Positions 1 through 6,364 of a DNA stretch of 6,982 nt are shown one piece after another. A model generated the notes under the pieces. That model was given only the letters and a program-made list of their open reading frames with translations. It ran no database searches and was not told where the DNA came from. The first letter of the stretch is position 1. Each line of letters begins with the position of its first letter. Origin of the DNA: an uncultured Geobacter sp. (GTDB lineage: Bacteria; Desulfobacterota; Desulfuromonadia; Geobacterales; Geobacteraceae). The translations under genes were made by a program, and so were the position numbers. The stretch is taken from assembly GCA_937886325.1 (NCBI GenBank), contig CALABV010000202.1, positions 1 to 6,982 of the forward strand. Direction: 5' to 3'.

Positions 1-49
1 GCTTCTTCTTTTCAAGAACCTTTAACTTCGTACACCACGAATATGGACT

Positions 50-745
50 TTAACCGAGAAAAACTGGAAACCTGCCTGAAATCACTGCCAACAAACAGAA
101 ACTAATTCTATGACAGGCTTCTATAAATTCTCCGAAGATATCGTTATTGGAGATGTTTGGCTCATATTCATATTCAAAATTTAGCCTGCATCTTATCCAC
201 TTTCGGATAACTTTCAATTCAAGCGCTTGGAGCCTGAGAATTATAACTTCTGGAATATTTTTGAATTTGTTTATTGCCGAAATTACATCTGAAAAAAAAG
301 AAGATGCTCCAAGTGGTATCAGATAAATGTCTTGTGCAAACGCATATTTCTGAGAATTACTCGTGAAGTTGGTTCCGGAAACAACAGCATATTGATAATG
401 ATATCTTTTGATTGGGGTGGTCGAAGTAACTGGCGGAACCCAGAACTCGTTAACATCCTTCAGTACTCCAACTGCATTACGAATTACGTTCAATCCGATG
501 TCTGATGAATAATGCTTTGCCTCAACCAGCAGTCGCTGTGGATGTGCAAAGGGCTGCGGAATAAGGTACTCTGCGACGGCATCAATCTGATGCTTACTAC
601 CTCGCCCCTTAACTTCGAGACCTGAATGTCCGTCTTCCAACGAACTATCGTCACCTGCAGAATGCACCGTTTTATACCCACTATGACGTAGGAGAAATAA
701 AACGGCCTCCTCCAACAACATACCTCTCAGATTATTTAAGTTCAC
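50..745 (-). CDS. PD-(D/E)XK (Mrr-like) nuclease-family protein, third gene of the type I R-M operon
   Basis: This 231-residue protein probably has a restriction-endonuclease fold. Visible signs are an N-terminal helix with acidic residues (LLEEA, about 11-14), then HQIDAVAEY with D55, a short spacer, and VEAKHY with E75 and K77. This D...ExK order is the core of the PD-(D/E)XK/Mrr_cat superfamily, so Mg-dependent DNA cleavage is inferred. The C-terminal half (about 110-231) is not recognised. The GTG start at 745 overlaps the end of hsdS by 14 bases. An ATG at 721 (giving 223 aa) lies 10 bases after the hsdS stop, but its GAGAGGT is too close to be a good ribosome site, so the start is uncertain. 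Either way it is co-transcribed with hsdS. The gene is visibly more AT-rich than hsdR. The frame stays open past the TAA at 50-52 to the window edge, so the protein may be truncated. It could be an accessory defence nuclease or a separate restriction factor. Confidence 0.7.
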   Translation of the reverse strand: MNLNNLRGMLLEEAVLFLLRHSGYKTVHSAGDDSSLEDGHSGLEVKGRGSKHQIDAVAEYLIPQPFAHPQRLLVEAKHYSSDIGLNVIRNAVGVLKDVNEFWVPPVTSTTPIKRYHYQYAVVSGTNFTSNSQKYAFAQDIYLIPLGASSFFSDVISAINKFKNIPEVIILRLQALELKVIRKWIRCRLNFEYEYEPNISNNDIFGEFIEACHRISFCLLAVISGRFPVFLG

Positions 746-2159
746 TTTTCATGTCCCCAATAAATGCTTGTTGCAGAATCGTCTGCCGCAGACGCTCGGC
801 GCGTTTGAGGTTGGCTTTGATGGTAGCTTCAAGTTCTTCGGTTACGGAGAGGCGGCGATCAATTTCATCAACTACAGCAAGTTGCTCAATACAGGGTGGA
901 AGTGGTATCTGAAATGAGCGCATTTTTGCCATGCCTAGGTCAGGGACACCAACGCTTTGGACACCTTCTCTTGCCTGCATTAGAACGGCGTCGGACGACA
1001 AGGCCGTTTTCAAATACTTCCGACTAAGTTCAGGTCCAATTGCCTTTATCAGAACCAATGCATGGGAAAGACAATACTCTTTGTCAATCGGCAAAAACAT
1101 CGTCTTTCCAATAGTACCAATTCTTGAGAAGGCAAAATCTCCGGGTTCAACCTTATAGCGATTTCTTTGCTCCTGGAAGGTCTCGTCTGCAACCTGCTTC
1201 CCTTTGGTAAAGTCAATTTCAACATGGGAAACAAAGTTCTCTGAAGAAATTAATGGTATGCCTTTGGGAACATACTTCGGCATTCGATGTGAAGGGTTAG
1301 GATCAATGACGTCACTTATGGATTCCAATGACACCCACAACCACCCCTCCGGCAACTCTGGCAAATTGGCCGTATCCGGCCCGGCAGGCTCTTTGTACTT
1401 CTTCTTCCACGAATCATCCTTTGGCTTGATCCCCTTCCCCTTCATCTTCGCCAGCTCTTCGGCTTCCCACTTTGCACGCCGCTCGGCAAGAATGCGTTTC
1501 AGGAGTTGTTCGGCGGGTTCGACGTCGGGGTGTTCCTTGCGCCACTGCTCAGTGAGTTTCCCTTCCACGGCTGCCTTCAACACAGCGGCCTTATAGCGCT
1601 TGAGGTTGGACTGGATGCGATTGAGCGAGGCAACGGCTTCGTCAAGACGGGAAAATTGTTTTTCGATTTCGGCAACAACAGCTTCTTGAACATCCAGGGG
1701 CGGGAGAGGAACGTCGAAGGAGAGGATTTGCTCTTTCGTCAGTGCCTGCCTAGTGACACCTGTCTGGATATCGAAAATAATATGCTGAATATCGGGTGAG
1801 GCGAGATACCAGCGAAGAAATTCCGGCCTTAACTCTAGCTTCGGTCGGATAATGCAAACATGCTGATTTACACGGGCTCCCGCCATCCTACCGGGAGCTA
1901 TCGTCACTCGACCAATCGAGGCTCCGGTGATATTGAGCAAAACATCATCCGCACGAACCTCAACTGACTTAAGCGCGTCAGCCTGATCATCATCCAAGAA
2001 AGCAAGGCCTTCATAGCGGAAGCCATCAGAATGGACATTCTGAGACCTTATCAGAGGGATTCCAGCTGATTTATATGCATCCTTCCCGCCACGAGGTGTT
2101 GCCCCGCTACCAACCTTAGTCGTAACGGTTCCGAGCTTTGCCAATTGCCATCTACTCAC
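732..2159 (-). CDS. hsdS: Type I restriction-modification specificity subunit HsdS
   Basis: This subunit recognises the bipartite target DNA and holds HsdM and HsdR together in the type I complex. The 475-residue protein has the usual two-fold layout: target recognition domain 1 (about 1-150), a conserved helical spacer beginning PLPPLDVQEAVVAEIEKQF (151-169), TRD2 (about 272-417), and a second spacer beginning PLPPCIEQLAVVDEID (419-434). The length is normal for a full two-TRD HsdS. A lysine-rich stretch (229-257) precedes TRD2. The start is GTG at 2159, with GAGGTG eight bases upstream; both are supplied by the 20-bp repeat 2156-2175. Without the inserted transposase element this GTG would overlap the hsdR stop as GTGA. 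The TRD2-coding part (about 910-1340) looks more AT-rich than the spacer regions, as is common for exchanged recognition domains. The target sequence cannot be predicted from this window. Confidence 0.95.
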   Translation of the reverse strand: MSRWQLAKLGTVTTKVGSGATPRGGKDAYKSAGIPLIRSQNVHSDGFRYEGLAFLDDDQADALKSVEVRADDVLLNITGASIGRVTIAPGRMAGARVNQHVCIIRPKLELRPEFLRWYLASPDIQHIIFDIQTGVTRQALTKEQILSFDVPLPPLDVQEAVVAEIEKQFSRLDEAVASLNRIQSNLKRYKAAVLKAAVEGKLTEQWRKEHPDVEPAEQLLKRILAERRAKWEAEELAKMKGKGIKPKDDSWKKKYKEPAGPDTANLPELPEGWLWVSLESISDVIDPNPSHRMPKYVPKGIPLISSENFVSHVEIDFTKGKQVADETFQEQRNRYKVEPGDFAFSRIGTIGKTMFLPIDKEYCLSHALVLIKAIGPELSRKYLKTALSSDAVLMQAREGVQSVGVPDLGMAKMRSFQIPLPPCIEQLAVVDEIDRRLSVTEELEATIKANLKRAERLRQTILQQAFIGDMKSELK

Positions 2160-2175
2160 GCCGCCAACACCTCAT
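2156..2175. repeat. Left copy of 20-bp direct repeat flanking the RAYT element
   Basis: TCACGCCGCCAACACCTCAT is identical to 3026-3045, and the match stops at both sides (2155 C against 3025 A; 2176 C against 3046 T). Read on the minus strand, this copy supplies GAGGTG (2173-2168), an 8-base spacer and the GTG start (2159-2157) of hsdS. It no longer codes for hsdR. Confidence 0.95.
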
Positions 2176-2187
2176 CATTTAATTCCA

Positions 2188-2300
2188 CGTAGGGGCGACG
2201 CATGCGTCGCCCTCGATTCCGTCTTTCCCGTAATTGATTGTTCAATAACCAGAAACTTAAACGCCATCAAAACCGGGCGAGGCACCGCCTCGCCCCTACG
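2188..2300. repeat. Inverted REP pair A (BIME-like), between RAYT and hsdS
   Basis: The left REP begins CGTAGG and contains the perfect 20-bp palindrome GGGCGACGCATGCGTCGCCC (2193-2212). The right REP has arms GGGCGAGGC (2275-2283) and GCCTCGCCC (2287-2295) with an ACC loop, and ends CTACG (2296-2300). The CGTAG tails face outward. The 62 bases between them (2213-2274) are AT-rich, with no recognisable gene or convincing promoter. The pair lies in the hsdS leader and could form strong hairpins in the operon mRNA. Confidence 0.9.
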
Positions 2301-2341
2301 AACATTATTCATCTTCCGGCAGATACAATTCGTCTCCACGG

Positions 2342-2914
2342 TTACTTCACATTTTCCGGGTTGTTTTCGTCCAGGTCCCATTTCCGGGGATTGTCGGCGA
2401 TGTACTGCCGGATGCTTGCCAGCTCTGCCTCGCTGCGGATGACATGCTCGTAATAACTCCGTTGCCAGACCGGGCACCCGGGATTATCTCGAAATGTGTT
2501 GATGCGTTTGGAAACGGCTGATTTGAATTGCCCGACGATTGCGCCAATCGACCCCGAAACAGGTCCCGTAGGGGCGACCCGGCGGGTCGCCCTTGTATCA
2601 AGGGTTGATTCATTCTGGGCGACCCGGCGGGTCGCCCCTACGCCGTCAACAACAATTACAATCCCATGGAGATGGTTTGGCATGATGATGAATTCGTCCA
2701 AGATGACATTTTCTCTTACGATATCAGTTTTTTTCCATTCCTCCCGGACGATCTCACCAAACTGATTTACCTGCATCTCACCTTCCACCACCTCACCGAA
2801 CAGGCATTCCCGCTGAAATGCGCAGATCGTCAAGAAATACGCCCCGGCGTTACGATAATCGTAATCACGCAGGCGTACGGATCGCCGATGGTGAATGTCG
2901 GGGTTGAATGACAT
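2342..2914 (-). CDS. REP-associated tyrosine transposase (RAYT, Y1 HUH family)
   Basis: RAYTs are single-strand HUH transposases related to IS200/IS605 TnpA that are thought to act on REP/BIME palindromes. Seen here: the family-typical N-terminus HHRRSVRLRDYDYRNAGAYFLTIC (8-31), the HUH motif MPNHLHGI (H81 and H83) and the nucleophile region WQRSYYEHVIR (150-160, with Y154/Y155), followed by IRQYIADNPRKW (168-179). All key residues are present in an intact 190-residue protein. The ATG at 2914 is chosen because GGAAGG lies seven bases upstream. The longer frame, from 2986, would begin by translating a REP (ATRRVAPT) and lacks family similarity there. Residues 93-116 are encoded by an inverted REP pair, an insertion in the loop after the HUH strand. 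It lies in the same direction as the hsd genes and inside their operon. It is either still active or a recently captured copy. Confidence 0.88.
   Translation of the reverse strand: MSFNPDIHHRRSVRLRDYDYRNAGAYFLTICAFQRECLFGEVVEGEMQVNQFGEIVREEWKKTDIVRENVILDEFIIMPNHLHGIVIVVDGVGATRRVAQNESTLDTRATRRVAPTGPVSGSIGAIVGQFKSAVSKRINTFRDNPGCPVWQRSYYEHVIRSEAELASIRQYIADNPRKWDLDENNPENVK
2567..2642. repeat. Inverted REP pair B, inside the RAYT coding sequence
   Basis: Two REPs with identical stems face each other. Arms GGGCGACCC (2572-2580) and GGGTCGCCC (2584-2592) have a GGC loop and a leading CGTAG. The second copy has arms at 2617-2625 and 2629-2637 and trailing CTACG (2638-2642). The spacer is 24 bases. 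Because the stem is nearly palindromic, both copies are read on the minus strand as the peptide ATRRVA, and the transposase frame stays open. Confidence 0.92.
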
Positions 2915-2920
2915 AATTAT

Positions 2921-2927
2921 ACCTTCC
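2921..2927 (-). promoter_or_regulatory. Ribosome binding site of RAYT
   Basis: GGAAGGT on the minus strand, with GGAAGG seven bases before the ATG at 2914, decides this start over the upstream one at 2986. It directly abuts the REP that begins at 2927, so part of this site could be affected by the REP hairpin. Confidence 0.65.
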
Positions 2928-3016
2928 GTAGGGGCGACCCGGCGGGTCGCCCTGATTGCCTCGCCTTTGTATTTCCTGATGCACATGAACCGGGCGAGGC
3001 ATGCCTCGCCCCTACG
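2927..3016. repeat. Inverted REP pair C, between hsdR and RAYT
   Basis: The left REP has CGTAG, then arms GGGCGACCC (2932-2940) and GGGTCGCCC (2944-2952) with a GGC loop. The right REP is the perfect palindrome GGGCGAGGCATGCCTCGCCC (2992-3011), followed by CTACG (3012-3016). The two REPs belong to different stem variants but have the same outward CGTAG tails. The 39-base spacer holds nothing recognisable. The pair lies in the RAYT leader and just after the hsdR stop. Confidence 0.92.
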
Positions 3017-3025
3017 TAACCATCA

Positions 3026-3045
3026 TCACGCCGCCAACACCTCAT
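3026..3045. repeat. Right copy of 20-bp direct repeat, inside the 3' end of hsdR
   Basis: It is identical to 2156-2175. In this copy the minus strand encodes the final hsdR codons (NEVLAA and the TGA stop). It also still contains the GAGGTG and GTG that serve hsdS at the other copy, but here the GTG leads nowhere useful. Confidence 0.95.
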
Positions 3046-5830
3046 TCAGCTCTTCCAACATCCCCCACAAATCATCCCCGAACAACTGGTACACCTTGCC
3101 GATCCCGCCGTTTTCCTTGAACGGGGTAAACTCGAAATCATCCCGCCCTATCTCCAGGCTGGCGATGACGTGATCGCGTATCCGCTCCAGCCACCAGCGC
3201 TGCTCGACGCTGAATTTCTTCGCCTGCGCCTCCTGTTTTGCAATCCAGGCGTCAAAACGCTCGCGGACATGCACCTCGAACGGTTCCAGCAATGGCTCCT
3301 GGTGCAGGGCAAAGCGGACCAGCGAGACGATGTCGGTCCAGAGATGCCTGCTTCCCGCACCTTTCACCCTGGACTGCTCCAGGGCGGCGTAGGCGTCCCA
3401 CAAACGGTCGATGCGCCACAGGTAGGGAGGCTTTTCTATCATCTCGGCAAGCCCCTTGATCTCGTCGTACTTCAAACGTTGCCGATAGGGGCGACTGTAG
3501 AGGATCTGCAGAGCGGTGATCTCATCCTTGTGATCCTCGATGAACAGTTCGAAGGACTGCACCAGACCTTTGGCCTTGTCCAGGGCCTCGGCATCGAAAC
3601 CGGCCTCGATCACCTCGTCGGCGCTGACCGTGTCGATGACCTGATCGGCCCGGGCCTGCAGCTCCAGGATCTTCTCCCGCAGTTTCGGCTCACAGAGCGG
3701 CTTCACCGCCTGCCGGATCAGCGTGATACCGGTCTGCCTGACCTGCTCCACGGTCGGGTCGCTCACCCCGAATTCAGCCCTGGCCTGCTCAATCTGCCGT
3801 TCCGGGTCGATTGCAGCTATCAGGTCGCCGGTCAGCTCCTTCAATCCCCTGCCATTGGTCAGTTTCTCGATGTCCGCTTTCCCGGCAGGGTCGAGCTTTC
3901 GCTCCAGCCGGGCAAAGCGCCCGGCAATGGAGGAGATTACCTCGCTCTCGGAATTCCCCAGGGCAACGGCCTGGAGCAACTTTTCCAGGGAGATGGTCGG
4001 TTTCTTCTCCAGCGGACGGGAGTCGGTCTTGTCCTCCTCGCAGACGCCCACCGCATCGACAATGACGAAGTGGTCCTTGGCCACGGCATCGGGGGTGACC
4101 GCCAGCAGGTCGTCCTTGTTGATGACCCGCACGCCGCGCCCCTTCATCTGCTCGAAGAAGGAGCGGGAGCGGATCATGCGCATGAAGAAGACGACCTCCA
4201 GCGGCTTGATGTCGGTGCCGGTGGCGATCATGTCCACGGTGACGGCGATGCGCGGAAACGGGCTGGTGCGGAAGGCGGCTATAAGGTCTTCCGGTTTCGC
4301 TCCGGTGGTGCGGTAGGTTATCTTCTGGCAGAAGTCGTTCCCCTTGCCGAACTCCTCGCGCACGATCTTGACGATGTCTTCGGCGTGGGAATCGTCTTTG
4401 GCAAAGATGAGCGTCTTGGGAACCCAGCTGCGGCCGGGGAAGATCTCGGTGAGCACCTTGTCGCGGAAAGTCCGGACCACGGTGCGGATCTGGTCCACAG
4501 CCACCACGTCCCGGTCCAGCTGACCCGCGTCGTAAGTGAGATCCTCGTCCAGCCGCTCCCAGCGGACAGCACGTGTCTCCCGCTCGCGGCGGTCCACGTA
4601 GTGTCCGGCCTCCACGACAGAACCCCCCTGGGTGATCCTGGTGCGGATACGGTAAATATCGTAGTTGACGTTGACCCCGTCAGCCACCGCCTCCTCATGG
4701 GGGTATTCCATCACCAGGTTCTGGTTGAAGAAACCGAAGGTCTGCTTGCTGGGGGTGGCGGTCAGCCCCACCAGGAAGCCGTCGAAGTACTCCAGTACCT
4801 GGCGCCAGAGGTTGTAGATGGAGCGGTGGCACTCGTCGGTGACGATCAGGTCGAAGGTTTCCGGCGGGATAGCCGGGTTGTAGACCACCGGCGGCGGTTC
4901 CCGGAACAGGCTCTGGTGATCGAAGAGCGATTCCTCCTCCAGTTCAGGCGCAAGCTCTTCGCCGCGCAGGATGGAGTAGAGCCGCTGGATGGTGCAGATG
5001 CAGACCCGCGCCGTGCTGTCCAGGCGGTTGGACTGCAGATGGTTGACGATATATTCCTCGGTGAACTTGAAAGGCGTATAGGGTGACTGGTACTGCTGGA
5101 ACTCCTTCAAGGTCTGGCGCCCCAGGTTGGCGCGGTCCACCAGGAACAGCACCCGCCGGGCATTGGCGAACTTGAGCTGACGGTAGATGAAGGAGACGGC
5201 GGTAAAGGTCTTGCCCGAGCCGGTTGCCATCTGCACCAGAGAGCGGGGACGGTCAGCGGCCAGGGACTTCTCCAAGTTGCCGATAGCCTTGAACTGGGCA
5301 GGCCAGAGCCCATCGCTGTGCAGGGGCGGCATGCAGCGCAGGCGGCTGCGGAAGCTTATCGGTGTCCAGACAGGACTGTCCTCCGCGGCGACGCCCGGCT
5401 CAGTTGGGCGCGCATCCATAAGCCAGTCTGCCAACGTCTCGGGACGGTGGAAGGAGAATACATCGCGGGAACGGGGTTCGGGGTCGAGGCCACTGGTAAA
5501 ATGAGTCTCGATGCCGGTGGACTGGTAGCAAAAGGGAAGTGGCCGAAACCAGGCAGGAAGCGCTTCGGGGAGACCGTGCTTGTACTTGTCCGATTGGATT
5601 TCAACACCGGAAAGGGTGTATCCGGCAGGTTTCGCCTCGATCACTCCGCACGCCTGGCCGTCAACATAGAGGAGATAATCGGCTTCGCCATGACCTGATT
5701 TCAAGGGGAATTCCCGGATGGCGACACCACGGCAGGCATGGATGTTCGCGTCCTTGAGGTCGTGAATCAGCCAGCCGGCCTCGCCCAGCATGCGGTCGAT
5801 CTCGATGCGCGCTTTCTGCTCCGGTGTCAT
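3026..5830 (-). CDS. hsdR: Type I restriction endonuclease motor/nuclease subunit HsdR
   Basis: HsdR uses ATP to pull DNA through the type I complex and cuts it at distant sites. The 934-residue protein shows, in order: an N-terminal PD-(D/E)XK nuclease domain with D51 and the IEAK motif (E65, K67); Walker A MATGSGKT (201-208); Walker B DECH (332-335); motif III LTATP (356-360); motif V region DMIATGTDIK (533-542); and the arginine-finger motif QMKGRGVRV (561-569). A C-terminal helical domain (about 700-934) resembles the EcoEI-type HsdR C-terminus. All key residues are intact and the length is normal. The ATG at 5830 has GAGG eight bases upstream. It is the first gene of the leftward operon. 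Its last six codons lie in the 20-bp repeat, and originally its TGA overlapped the hsdS GTG. The gene is clearly more GC-rich than the 231-aa gene downstream. Confidence 0.96.
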   Translation of the reverse strand: MTPEQKARIEIDRMLGEAGWLIHDLKDANIHACRGVAIREFPLKSGHGEADYLLYVDGQACGVIEAKPAGYTLSGVEIQSDKYKHGLPEALPAWFRPLPFCYQSTGIETHFTSGLDPEPRSRDVFSFHRPETLADWLMDARPTEPGVAAEDSPVWTPISFRSRLRCMPPLHSDGLWPAQFKAIGNLEKSLAADRPRSLVQMATGSGKTFTAVSFIYRQLKFANARRVLFLVDRANLGRQTLKEFQQYQSPYTPFKFTEEYIVNHLQSNRLDSTARVCICTIQRLYSILRGEELAPELEEESLFDHQSLFREPPPVVYNPAIPPETFDLIVTDECHRSIYNLWRQVLEYFDGFLVGLTATPSKQTFGFFNQNLVMEYPHEEAVADGVNVNYDIYRIRTRITQGGSVVEAGHYVDRRERETRAVRWERLDEDLTYDAGQLDRDVVAVDQIRTVVRTFRDKVLTEIFPGRSWVPKTLIFAKDDSHAEDIVKIVREEFGKGNDFCQKITYRTTGAKPEDLIAAFRTSPFPRIAVTVDMIATGTDIKPLEVVFFMRMIRSRSFFEQMKGRGVRVINKDDLLAVTPDAVAKDHFVIVDAVGVCEEDKTDSRPLEKKPTISLEKLLQAVALGNSESEVISSIAGRFARLERKLDPAGKADIEKLTNGRGLKELTGDLIAAIDPERQIEQARAEFGVSDPTVEQVRQTGITLIRQAVKPLCEPKLREKILELQARADQVIDTVSADEVIEAGFDAEALDKAKGLVQSFELFIEDHKDEITALQILYSRPYRQRLKYDEIKGLAEMIEKPPYLWRIDRLWDAYAALEQSRVKGAGSRHLWTDIVSLVRFALHQEPLLEPFEVHVRERFDAWIAKQEAQAKKFSVEQRWWLERIRDHVIASLEIGRDDFEFTPFKENGGIGKVYQLFGDDLWGMLEELNEVLAA

Positions 5831-5964
5831 GAAACGTGCCTCAATAATTAAGAGATTCCGAACACTCCTTCATTAACTCGAATATTCATAACAGAACCAG
5901 GCACTCAATTCCATTAAATTTATTTCAATCAATACTCTGAGCCTTACGAACAAACCAGGCGGCA
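5831..5964 (-). promoter_or_regulatory. AT-rich leader and probable promoter region of hsdR
   Basis: These 134 bases separate the tRNA terminator from the hsdR start and are much more AT-rich than hsdR. GAGG at 5842-5839 is the likely ribosome site. A possible extended -10 (TGT followed by TATGAA, minus strand, 5893-5885) is visible but has no good -35, so the exact promoter is a guess. That a promoter lies here is likely, because the upstream gene ends in its own terminator. Confidence 0.35.
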
Positions 5965-5965
5965 C

Positions 5966-5994
5966 AATAAAAAACCCGCTATTTCTAGCGGGTT
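5966..5994 (-). terminator. Intrinsic terminator of tRNA-Sec
   Basis: On the minus strand, AACCCGCTA pairs perfectly with TAGCGGGTT (arms 5994-5986 and 5981-5973; four-base loop GAAA), followed by TTTTTTATT. It lies 33 bases after the CCA end of tRNA-Sec and insulates hsdR from it. Confidence 0.9.
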
Positions 5995-6027
5995 ACGGCA
6001 CATCATGAAATACACTGAAACATGTAA

Positions 6028-6125
6028 TGGCGGAAGCGCATGGGAATCGAACCCACCCGGGAAGTTTCTCACCCCCCACACCGGTTTTGAAGACCGGGCG
6101 GCCCACCAGCGACCGACGCGCTTCC
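6028..6125 (-). tRNA. selC: Selenocysteine tRNA (anticodon UCA)
   Basis: tRNA-Sec carries selenocysteine to in-frame UGA codons together with SelB. The 98-base gene has the bacterial tRNA-Sec shape. An 8-bp acceptor stem is formed by GGAAGCGC (6125-6118) and GCGCTTCC (6039-6032), followed by G and an encoded CCA (6030-6028). The anticodon stem CCGGT/ACCGG encloses CTTCAAA, with UCA read from 6090-6088. A long G-rich variable arm follows. The T-stem GTGGG/CCCAT encloses TTCGATT. It is transcribed leftward, away from yedF, and ends in its own terminator. Its presence implies that the organism makes selenoproteins. None of the restriction genes needs it. Confidence 0.97.
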
Positions 6126-6193
6126 GTACCTGAAATGATCTGGATGGCTTACGTTGCGGCACAACGAGATTATTCGGAGATGTAACGGAGCCG

Positions 6194-6222
6194 ATACTAC
6201 CCCACGGACTCGAATTATGCAA
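6194..6222 (-). promoter_or_regulatory. Candidate sigma70 promoter of tRNA-Sec
   Basis: On the minus strand, TTGCAT (6222-6217) and TAGTAT (6199-6194) are separated by exactly 17 bases. The -35 matches only 3 of 6 consensus bases and the -10 matches 4 of 6. It would give a leader of roughly 60 bases before the mature tRNA, which is acceptable for a processed transcript. No stronger candidate was seen. Confidence 0.35.
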
Positions 6223-6329
6223 TACCCTTGAACTCTTCGCTGTATCTCCTCAGTTCAAGGCTTCCGCCTCCATGCCCAAAAGCATTGATAATCTAAATAG
6301 ATTTGCCTGTCGACATCCATAATATCAAT

Positions 6330-6364
6330 TTGACTTGGACTGGTGTTTCGGGTGAGTATTTGCA
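6330..6364 (+). promoter_or_regulatory. Candidate yedF promoter (sigma70 or sigma54)
   Basis: Two readings overlap. As sigma70: TTGACT (6330-6335), an 18-base spacer and a weak GAGTAT (6354-6359). As sigma54: a GG/TTGCA arrangement (GG at 6350-6351, TTGCA at 6360-6364) with the right -24/-12 spacing but only GG matching in the upstream block. Both are weak. Either would place the stem-loop at 6365-6422 at or near the start of the transcript. Confidence 0.25.

Larger units (their letters stand above)
2156..3045 (-). mobile_element. RAYT/REP element inserted at the hsdR-hsdS junction
   Basis: An 870-bp unit (one repeat copy plus 2176-3025) separates two genes that would otherwise overlap. It contains one RAYT transposase gene and six REP-like palindromes in three inverted pairs (2188-2300, 2567-2642, 2927-3016). 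The outermost REPs lie only 12 bases (left) and 9 bases (right) from the flanking 20-bp direct repeats. Removing one repeat and the interior gives hsdR ending GCGGCGTGA with hsdS starting at the internal GTG, a standard 4-base overlap. The direct repeat is seen. Insertion as a single event is inferred. IS200/IS605-type HUH enzymes, to which RAYTs are related, are not known to make target duplications, so the mechanism is unclear. Confidence 0.75.

Noticed and set aside
50..52. Selenocysteine read-through at the stop of the nuclease-like gene, suggested by the nearby tRNA-Sec
   Set aside because: The stop is TAA; selenocysteine is inserted at TGA only.
2213..2274. A promoter for hsdS between the two REPs of pair A
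   Set aside because: TTGATG and TATTGA are spaced 17 bases apart on the minus strand, but the -10 matches only half the consensus, so it is not reported as a feature.
2301..2341. Terminator after RAYT
   Set aside because: The REP hairpins downstream are strong but are not followed by a run of T on the minus strand, so intrinsic termination is not supported.
2915..2986. Longer RAYT start giving a 214-aa protein
   Set aside because: The extra residues are largely a translated REP (ATRRVAPT), and the family-typical N-terminus plus a good ribosome site support the ATG at 2914.
2188..3016. CRISPR array
   Set aside because: The repeats are few, palindromic, in alternating orientation and separated by unequal distances with a gene between them; this fits REP/BIME elements and not a CRISPR.
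3170..5086. Long open frame (638 aa) on the plus strand opposite hsdR
   Set aside because: It is antisense to a gene with all HsdR motifs, has no recognisable domain, and is a usual by-product of GC-rich codon use in the real gene.
5944..6222. 92-aa frame on the minus strand across the tRNA
   Set aside because: It runs through tRNA-Sec and its terminator, so it is not a protein gene.
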